64,000 nt of DNA from Hyphomicrobiales bacterium (GTDB taxonomy: Bacteria > Pseudomonadota > Alphaproteobacteria > Rhizobiales > Rhizobiaceae). Position 1 is the stretch's first letter, and each line of letters opens with the position of its first letter. This document shows positions 58,562-64,000 of the stretch, piece by piece. Below the pieces are notes generated by a model that worked only from the letters and a program-made list of their open reading frames with translations, did no database searches and was not told the DNA's origin. Position numbers and translations under genes: made by a program. The DNA is taken from contig UICE01000007.1 in NCBI GenBank assembly GCA_900471815.1, positions 310,001 through 374,000 on the forward strand, in the 5' to 3' direction.

Positions 58562-59431
58562 TTAACGCCAGCTGCCGTCTCGCCACATGGCCGCGAAGGC
58601 AGTGCCGTAGTCGGGATAGCGGAATGTGAAACCCAAAGACTTGATGCGCTTGTTGGAAACACGCTTGTTCTCGCCATAAAATGAGCGGGCCATCGGCGTC
58701 AGTTGTGCTGATTCAAAGTCAGACTCTTCCGGTGGCTCGACACCCATTAACTCGGCGGCATAGGCGACAACATCCTGGGGCGGAGCCGGTTCGTCATCGG
58801 TAATATTGAATATGCCACCCTGGTTGTGCATGCTGAGGAACTGAAGGGCACCGGCAATGTCATCCACATGAATGCGGTTGAAAACCTGCCCGGTTTTGTT
58901 GAGACGCCGCGCTGTTCCATTGGTGAGATTGACAAAAGCATTACGCCCCGGTCCGTAAATTCCCGAAAGCCGCAATATTGCCAGCGGAACGCCGCGAGCA
59001 TCCGCCAAAGCCTGCCAGCTATGCTCCGCATCGACACGCTCAACCGAACGCGTTGAAACCGGGCTACAGGGCGTTGTTTCGTCCACCCAGGCACCGGCAT
59101 GATTGCCATAGACGCCTACTGTCGATAGATAGCCGATCCATTGCAGCTTTGGCATGGCGCGACGGATCGTCTCTCCGAACAGCGCGATCACGGGATCGCC
59201 GGTTTTTGCTGGAGATGTTGAAATAACCAGATGAGTGATGGTTTCCAGCGCGTCTGCAATCTCCTGCGATGCGTGGGTGCCATGGAAAAGGAAAGGCGTG
59301 ATACCTTCGTTGTCGAGTGTCGCCAACTTCGTTCCGTCACGCGTCGTCCCGCCAATAAACTCGGCTGTGGGAGCAATTGCTCTGGCAAAGGCGCGCGCTG
59401 AATAACCGGCACCAAACAGGAAAATCTTCAT
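58562..59431 (-). CDS. NAD(P)-binding epimerase-like protein (extended SDR)
   Basis: This 289-residue protein has a Rossmann start FLFGAGYSARAFARA and an extended SDR-like body with SGIYGPGRNAFVNL and VNRIHVDDIAGALQFL-type segments. It resembles YeeZ/SDR_a5-type NAD-dependent epimerase-like proteins of unknown activity; the YxxxK pair is not obvious in the normal place, so catalysis is uncertain. Its ATG at 59431 overlaps the stop of queG by four bases, so it is translated with queG. Confidence 0.82.
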   Translation of the reverse strand: MKIFLFGAGYSARAFARAIAPTAEFIGGTTRDGTKLATLDNEGITPFLFHGTHASQEIADALETITHLVISTSPAKTGDPVIALFGETIRRAMPKLQWIGYLSTVGVYGNHAGAWVDETTPCSPVSTRSVERVDAEHSWQALADARGVPLAILRLSGIYGPGRNAFVNLTNGTARRLNKTGQVFNRIHVDDIAGALQFLSMHNQGGIFNITDDEPAPPQDVVAYAAELMGVEPPEESDFESAQLTPMARSFYGENKRVSNKRIKSLGFTFRYPDYGTAFAAMWRDGSWR

Positions 59432-60579
59432 AGCTGATTGTTCGCGCCATTGTGCCATTCGGTCAAGACGCCAGCATCATTTTCCTTCACTGCGTGGATC
59501 AATCTGAGGTTTGAAAAGCTTTCTGCGTTCAGGAGCTGGCTCAAAGCCCACACCGCTGAGCCGCGCACGAGCGGCGAAGGATCGGACAGATGCCGCTTGA
59601 CCGGTTCTATCAAATTCGGATCATCGGAATTGCCGCAGGCGTTCAATACATTTCGCAGGAAGCGATCGCGACCAATGCGCTTGATAGGTGAGCCTGAGAA
59701 CAGGGTTCGGAATGTAGGGTCATCCAAGGTCAGCAGGTAAGCAAGAGAGGGCGAGCGAAGATCGTCGCGGGCAAGCAGCTTGGACTCGCGTGCAGTTTCA
59801 GCAAATTTATTCCACGGACATACGGCAAGACAATCATCGCAACCATAGATACGGTTGCCCATCGCCTTGCGGAACTCGAGTGCGATCGGTTCTTTATGCT
59901 CGATAGTGAGATAGGAAATGCACCGGCGTGCGTCGAGCTGATAGGGAGCAGGAAAAGCCGAGGTCGGACAGGTATCGAGACAAGCACGGCACGAGCCGCA
60001 GTGGTCCTGCTCTTTGGTGTCTACAGGGAGCATTGCTGTTGTGAAGATGGTGCCTAGAAAGAGCCAGGACCCATGTGTCCGGCTGACCAGATTGGTATGC
60101 TTGCCTTGCCAGCCAAGTCCTGCGGCTTCTGCCAGTGGCTTCTCCATGACAGGTGCCGTATCAACGAACACTTTAAGATCTTCGCCAGTGGCCCGCGAGG
60201 CAAACCGGCTGGCTACGCCTTTCAACTTGCCCTTTATAATGTCGTGATAATCACGGTTCTGCGCGTAGACGGAAATCGCTGCCTTGTCTTTTTGCTCAAG
60301 GATAGTGAGTGGATTGCTGTCGGGGCCGTAATTCATGGCCAGAACAATGATCGAGCGAACTTCCGGCCAAAGAGCTTGCGGACTGCTTCGACGCTCCTCG
60401 GTTTCCCGCATCCATTCCATGCTTGCGTGACGCCCAAGCGACAAATATTCGCGCAGCCGCTCTTCAGCTTGTGGGATTGAGTCCGGACTAGTGATCGCGA
60501 TGACATCGAAGCCAGCAGCCCGCGATTCTTCGATAATGAATTGTTTAAGCCGCTCTTGCTGATTTAGGTTCATTTGCAT
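59428..60579 (-). CDS. queG: epoxyqueuosine reductase
   Basis: This 383-residue enzyme performs the last step of queuosine synthesis, reducing epoxyqueuosine in tRNA with cobalamin. It shows the N-terminal DUF1730 region and two [4Fe-4S] clusters (CGSCRACLDTCP and CDDCLAVCPWN). A C-terminal HEAT-like repeat region (about 300-375) follows. The SRTHGSWLFLGTIFT region is also characteristic. It is transcribed after the glutathione transferase gene on the minus strand, 36 bases away. Confidence 0.96.
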   Translation of the reverse strand: MQMNLNQQERLKQFIIEESRAAGFDVIAITSPDSIPQAEERLREYLSLGRHASMEWMRETEERRSSPQALWPEVRSIIVLAMNYGPDSNPLTILEQKDKAAISVYAQNRDYHDIIKGKLKGVASRFASRATGEDLKVFVDTAPVMEKPLAEAAGLGWQGKHTNLVSRTHGSWLFLGTIFTTAMLPVDTKEQDHCGSCRACLDTCPTSAFPAPYQLDARRCISYLTIEHKEPIALEFRKAMGNRIYGCDDCLAVCPWNKFAETARESKLLARDDLRSPSLAYLLTLDDPTFRTLFSGSPIKRIGRDRFLRNVLNACGNSDDPNLIEPVKRHLSDPSPLVRGSAVWALSQLLNAESFSNLRLIHAVKENDAGVLTEWHNGANNQL

Positions 60580-60615
60580 GACAACCGTGCATGAGAACTT
60601 AAATACCCTATAAGA

Positions 60616-61308
60616 TCAAAAATCCAGATCACCATAGTGCGATGCAGGGGGCAAGCCGCGCACGCGGTCCGAAAGAAGCGGGCGGAAGGAGGGTCGGGAC
60701 TTCATCCGGGTATACCAATCGCGTGCCGCACGATACTCGGCCCATTTTATCTCTCCAAGATAGTCTAGAATGGAGATGGAGGCCGCAGCAGCCATGTCTG
60801 CATAGGTCGGTGCAGGTCCAGCCAGCCAATTGCGTGTGGCGGTCAACCAGTCAATATATCTCATATGCTGGGTAATATTTGCCCGGGCGGCGCGGATGGC
60901 AGCGCTGTCAGGTGCGCCTCCACCCTGCTCGGCTGTCATATGCAACTTGAAGATGCGTTCACGCGCCATATGCCGTGTCACTTCATTTTCAAACTTGCTC
61001 AAGAACCAGTCAACAAGCCGGCGTACCTCTGCGCGATTGAGCGAGTCTTCCGGAAACAAACGACGGCTGCGTTTTAATGCGCCACGTGTTTCGTCAATAT
61101 ATTCGGCAATCACCGATGCCCCGGCCACAGGCACGTCACCTTCTGCAAGCAATACGGGCAATGTACCTGCGGGATTGAGCGACAGAAATTCCTTGCGGCG
61201 TGCCCAACTGTTTTCCTCGATCAACTGCACTTCAATGTCATATTCATTGAGGATCAGTCGCACATATCGCGAGCCGGTGGACATGGGATGATGAAAAAGC
61301 GTCAACAT
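60616..61308 (-). CDS. glutathione S-transferase family protein
   Basis: This 230-residue protein has the thioredoxin-like N-domain (MLTLFHHPMSTGSRYVRLIL) with NPAGTLPVLL and AGASVIAEYIDE, and an all-helical C-domain from about residue 95. It probably binds glutathione and acts on electrophiles; the class is not clear. The ATG at 61308 was chosen since homologues begin with the first beta strand; the longer frame up to 61674 adds a Cys-rich unlikely leader. It is probably cotranscribed with queG. Confidence 0.9.
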   Translation of the reverse strand: MLTLFHHPMSTGSRYVRLILNEYDIEVQLIEENSWARRKEFLSLNPAGTLPVLLAEGDVPVAGASVIAEYIDETRGALKRSRRLFPEDSLNRAEVRRLVDWFLSKFENEVTRHMARERIFKLHMTAEQGGGAPDSAAIRAARANITQHMRYIDWLTATRNWLAGPAPTYADMAAAASISILDYLGEIKWAEYRAARDWYTRMKSRPSFRPLLSDRVRGLPPASHYGDLDF

Positions 61309-61569
61309 GGCAGATATTCTAAATCTTTCGAACTGGCATTTTGCGGGTCGGCATCGTATTGCGAACATGGCAGACACCGGGCCAATGCTATAGGCGCAAC
61401 GGCGGCATGAGACAAGTAAACACGATTTAACAGGCGGGTTCTTATCGCTGAATAATTTCTTAAACGAGAATCGGTTAAGACAAAAATTGTGCAGTGTATT
61501 CAATTGTAGCGGTGCCCTTTTGGCGGGGCGGGAACCGCAATACGGATTAAGAAAGCGGTAAGCATAAAC

Positions 61570-62376
61570 ATGGAAACTCAGACAATTGTCGAAGCGCTTT
61601 TCTTGGGATTGCTGGAGGGGCTTACCGAATTCATCCCTGTTTCTTCTACAGGACACCTGCTGCTTGCAGGCCATTTTCTCGGTTTCGAGTCAAATGGTAA
61701 GACCTTCGAAGTGCTGATCCAGCTCGGTGCTATCCTTGCTATTCTGACTGTTTACTCCGCACGCCTTCTGAAAATAGCACGTGATTTGCCCAATGATCCG
61801 AAGGCCCGGCGTTTTGTAATCGGTGTGCTGATTGCATTTCTGCCCGCCGTTTTCATTGGCGTTCTTGCTCATGGGTTGATCAAGGCAATCCTGTTTGAAT
61901 CGCCAATGTTGATTTGTACGATGCTGATACTGGGTGGGCTTATCCTTCTATGGGTGGATAGGCTCGACCTGAAGCCACGTTATACGGATGCGATGGATTT
62001 TCCATTGCCGCTCTATTTGAAAATCGGCCTTTTCCAGTGCTTTGCCATGATCCCTGGCACGTCGCGTTCTGGCTCGACCATTGTCGGAGCTTTGCTTTTG
62101 GGCGCTGACAAGCGTTCGGCGGCTGAGTTCTCGTTCTTTCTTGCCATGCCCACCATGGCAGGCGCTTTTGCCCTCGACCTTTTCAAGAACCGCAATATCC
62201 TGACATTCGATGATGTGACGTTGATCGGCGTCGGCTTCCTTGCAGCCTTTATCTCCGCCGTGCTCGTAGTGCGTTATCTGTTGGGTTACGTATCTCGCCA
62301 CGGTTATGGCCTTTTTGCCTGGTGGCGGCTTGTTGTCGGTACGGTGGGCCTGCTCGCTTTGATATTGATGCGCTAA
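61570..62376 (+). CDS. uppP: undecaprenyl-diphosphatase
   Basis: This 268-residue integral membrane enzyme recycles undecaprenyl pyrophosphate to the carrier lipid of cell-wall synthesis and gives bacitracin resistance when abundant. The two catalytic motifs are plain: [19 protein letters not shown] near residue 15 and [16 protein letters not shown] near 165. Seven or eight membrane helices are predicted. It is a single-gene unit, divergent from the glutathione transferase gene, and ends at a hairpin (62411). Confidence 0.97.
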   Translation: METQTIVEALFLGLLEGLTEFIPVSSTGHLLLAGHFLGFESNGKTFEVLIQLGAILAILTVYSARLLKIARDLPNDPKARRFVIGVLIAFLPAVFIGVLAHGLIKAILFESPMLICTMLILGGLILLWVDRLDLKPRYTDAMDFPLPLYLKIGLFQCFAMIPGTSRSGSTIVGALLLGADKRSAAEFSFFLAMPTMAGAFALDLFKNRNILTFDDVTLIGVGFLAAFISAVLVVRYLLGYVSRHGYGLFAWWRLVVGTVGLLALILMR

Positions 62377-62410
62377 GTCACGGCTTTTCCATAGACTGAA
62401 GACAGCCAAT

Positions 62411-62445
62411 GGGCGGAATATTTCCGCCCGCCAGAGGTTTTTTGC
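62411..62445 (+). terminator. terminator-like hairpin after uppP
   Basis: GGGCGGAA (62411-62418) pairs perfectly with TTCCGCCC (62422-62429) over a three-base loop. A T tract (TTTTTTG) appears ten bases later, so it is a slightly unusual terminator. Confidence 0.55.
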
Positions 62446-62453
62446 AAAGTATA

Positions 62454-62513
62454 GATGAATTATTATTCACGTGATGAATTTTATTGACAGTCTCTTTTCT
62501 TTGAGATTAGTTA
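62454..62513 (+). promoter_or_regulatory. promoter and candidate operator of the second sugar ABC operon
   Basis: Two direct GATGAATT repeats (62454-62461 and 62473-62480, 19 bases apart) flank the perfect palindrome TCACGTGA (62467-62474). Four bases after the second repeat comes TTGACA (62484-62489), then TAGTTA at 62508 after 18 bases, a plausible -35/-10 pair. The elements may bind the regulator of this operon, which is not in the window. Confidence 0.45.
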
Positions 62514-62617
62514 CCCATGCTGGCATTCGAGGAGGAGTGCCAGTTTTCGCAAAGTAAAGTGGCTGCATTCGAAGCGCCGCGGACAAATGGGAGGGGCTTC
62601 GGCCTCGAGGAGGACAC

Positions 62618-63646
62618 TTGCGTACTTTTTTGGGCACGACCGCGATGGCGGTCCTTGCAGCAACATTATTTGCATCGCCAGCCAAGGCTGAAACGGAATC
62701 GCCGTTTCGCTGCAAGCCGGGCGAAAAATATGTCATGAACGTCATGGTGTCGGGTGTCGAATACTGGTTCCCGGTTTATGAGATGTTCAAGCAGGCAGGC
62801 AAGCAGCTTGGCTGCGAGACGGCCTATACCGGAACACCGGAATATGACGTCAACAAGCAGATCGCCAGTTTTGATCAGGCATTGGCACAGAACCCGGCAG
62901 GCATTCTGGTTCACCCAATGAACTCGGATCCCTTCATCGAGCCAATCAACCGCGCTATCGGTCAGGGAACGGCAGTCGTGACATTTGCGGCGGACTCGCC
63001 ATTGTCAAAACGCATATCGTTCATCACTTCGGATAATATTCGTGAAGGCACCTATGCGGCTGATGCCATAGCCAACAAGCTTGGTGGCAAGGGCGAATAT
63101 GCGGTGCTGGAAAATCCAGGTCAGGATAATCACGACAAGCGTGTAACGGCATTTGTTGACCGCATGAAGGAAAAGTGGCCGGATATGAAATTGGTTGGCC
63201 GCGCTGCCTCCAATCAGGACCCGACAAAAGCCTATCAAGGCTTGATGAGTATCGTGCAGGCCAATCCTAATCTTGGTGCAGTGTTCATGCCGGAGGCCAA
63301 TTCGGCAATCGGAGCGGCTCAGGCAAATAAGGAAAGCGGCGGTAAAATCCTCGTCATGTGCGCGGACGTTAACGCCAATATTCTCGACATGATCAAAGCC
63401 GGTGAAGTCTTTGGCTCTATCAACCCCAATCAGGGCATGCAGGGCTATATGGGTTTCATGCTGCTCTGGTTGGCCAAGCATCCGGAACTGATCGATCCTA
63501 TGAACGATGCCAAGCGGGCAGGGTTCAACCCGATGAGCATTCCATTCGTTGACAATGGCCTGTCCATCGTAACAGCGGAAAATGCGGATGATTTCTTCTG
63601 GGACAAGTACCTGAAGCGTCGCGGTACCAAAGGGATCGAGGAGTAG
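62618..63646 (+). CDS. sugar ABC transporter substrate-binding protein (ribose/xylose type)
   Basis: This 342-residue periplasmic protein has a signal peptide (FLGTTAMAVLAATLFASPAKA) and the Peripla_BP_4 fold (about 38-320, with NPAGILVHPMNSDPF and ENPGQDNHDKRV). It is followed by an RbsA-like ATPase, the arrangement of CUT2 importers for monosaccharides. The start is TTG at 62618 with GAGGAG just before; no ATG gives a complete signal peptide. It has a single Cys pair (CKPGEK and GCET). The sugar is unknown. Confidence 0.9.
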   Translation: MRTFLGTTAMAVLAATLFASPAKAETESPFRCKPGEKYVMNVMVSGVEYWFPVYEMFKQAGKQLGCETAYTGTPEYDVNKQIASFDQALAQNPAGILVHPMNSDPFIEPINRAIGQGTAVVTFAADSPLSKRISFITSDNIREGTYAADAIANKLGGKGEYAVLENPGQDNHDKRVTAFVDRMKEKWPDMKLVGRAASNQDPTKAYQGLMSIVQANPNLGAVFMPEANSAIGAAQANKESGGKILVMCADVNANILDMIKAGEVFGSINPNQGMQGYMGFMLLWLAKHPELIDPMNDAKRAGFNPMSIPFVDNGLSIVTAENADDFFWDKYLKRRGTKGIEE

Positions 63647-63718
63647 ACTTCGCAATCCGCTATCCGGATTTGCAAAGTCCGGGTAGCGTCTTGTGAAGTA
63701 TTGGGGAGGAGCGTCATC

Positions 63719-64000
63719 ATGCCGAAACCGGTTCTGGACATCCACAACGTCACAAAGCACTTCGGTGCGGTAAAGGCGTTGACGAATGTAAGTTTCAGCC
63801 TCCATCGCGGGGAAATTCACGCGATCTGCGGCGAAAACGGAGCCGGCAAATCGACGCTGATGAATATCATTGCCGGTGTGCTGCAACCGGATGAGGGTGA
63901 AATCCTCGTGGAAGGTGAGGCGGTGAAAATCGCCTCTCCTTCAATAGCCCAATCATTTGGTCTGGGGCTTGTGCACCAGGAAATCGCGCTTTGTCCTGAT
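63719..64000 (+). CDS. sugar ABC transporter ATP-binding protein (RbsA/XylG type), cut off at window end
   Basis: Only the first 94 codons lie in the window. They show the N-terminal ATPase half of a double-ATPase: [19 protein letters not shown], Walker [10 protein letters not shown] and the Q-loop region [20 protein letters not shown] site precedes the ATG at 63719, 72 bases after the binding-protein gene. The missing rest should contain the second ATPase domain and then a permease gene. Confidence 0.93.
   Translation, partial: MPKPVLDIHNVTKHFGAVKALTNVSFSLHRGEIHAICGENGAGKSTLMNIIAGVLQPDEGEILVEGEAVKIASPSIAQSFGLGLVHQEIALCPD

Overview
The window looks like chromosomal DNA of an alphaproteobacterium of the Brucella/Ochrobactrum group (Hyphomicrobiales). 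The evidence is the housekeeping gene order infC-rpmI-rplT-pheS-pheT and dnaK-dnaJ-pmtA-pyrF, a bacterial phosphatidylcholine-type methyltransferase (PmtA), a heat-shock promoter of the alphaproteobacterial RpoH type, a Cys-type intracellular PHA depolymerase, and protein sequences that resemble Brucella homologues known to me (for example DapB and glucokinase). No insertion sequence, phage, CRISPR array or integration site was seen. The species cannot be named from the sequence alone.

Layout. 1-8.7 kb: a cut-off benzoate-type transporter, an alpha/beta hydrolase, then translation genes (infC with a likely ATT start, rpmI, rplT, pheS, pheT) and an aspartyl/asparaginyl hydroxylase-like enzyme. 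8.9-14 kb: an XRE regulator between two small membrane proteins, with a palindromic candidate operator, a divergent aldo-keto reductase/LysR pair and a Gfo/Idh/MocA dehydrogenase. 14-21 kb: dnaK, dnaJ, pmtA, pyrF, a DUF1330 protein and phaZ. 21-23 kb: an RTX Ca-binding repeat protein behind an AT-rich upstream region.

23-37.3 kb is a hexuronate catabolic island. It holds an altronate dehydratase-type enzyme, two paralogous solute-binding proteins, two Gfo/Idh/MocA dehydrogenases, one ABC importer (ATPase and two permeases), uxuB, uxaC, a GntR/FCD regulator and uxuA. UxaC turns glucuronate into fructuronate, UxuB reduces it to mannonate, and UxuA dehydrates that to 2-keto-3-deoxygluconate. A palindromic 10-mer TAATATATTA (one copy with a single change) lies upstream of every transcription unit of this island, four sites in all. 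This predicts a local regulon under the GntR protein and is the best system-level finding here.

37.4-43.5 kb: an RlpA-like protein, gshB, a YifB/ComM ATPase, a decayed metallophosphoesterase, a transglutaminase-like cysteine protease, a PepSY protein and a RibD-like reductase. 43.6-50.9 kb: an AraC regulator divergent from a CUT1 sugar ABC importer, followed by an unusual fusion of a Gfo/Idh/MocA dehydrogenase with an aldo-keto reductase. 51-64 kb: tRNA-Leu(CAG), gpmA, dapB, an MsbA-like exporter, glk and mgsA on the minus strand; then mepA, an alcohol dehydrogenase, a sugar-nucleotide-epimerase-like protein, queG, a glutathione transferase and uppP; and the start of a second sugar ABC importer (binding protein plus cut-off ATPase).
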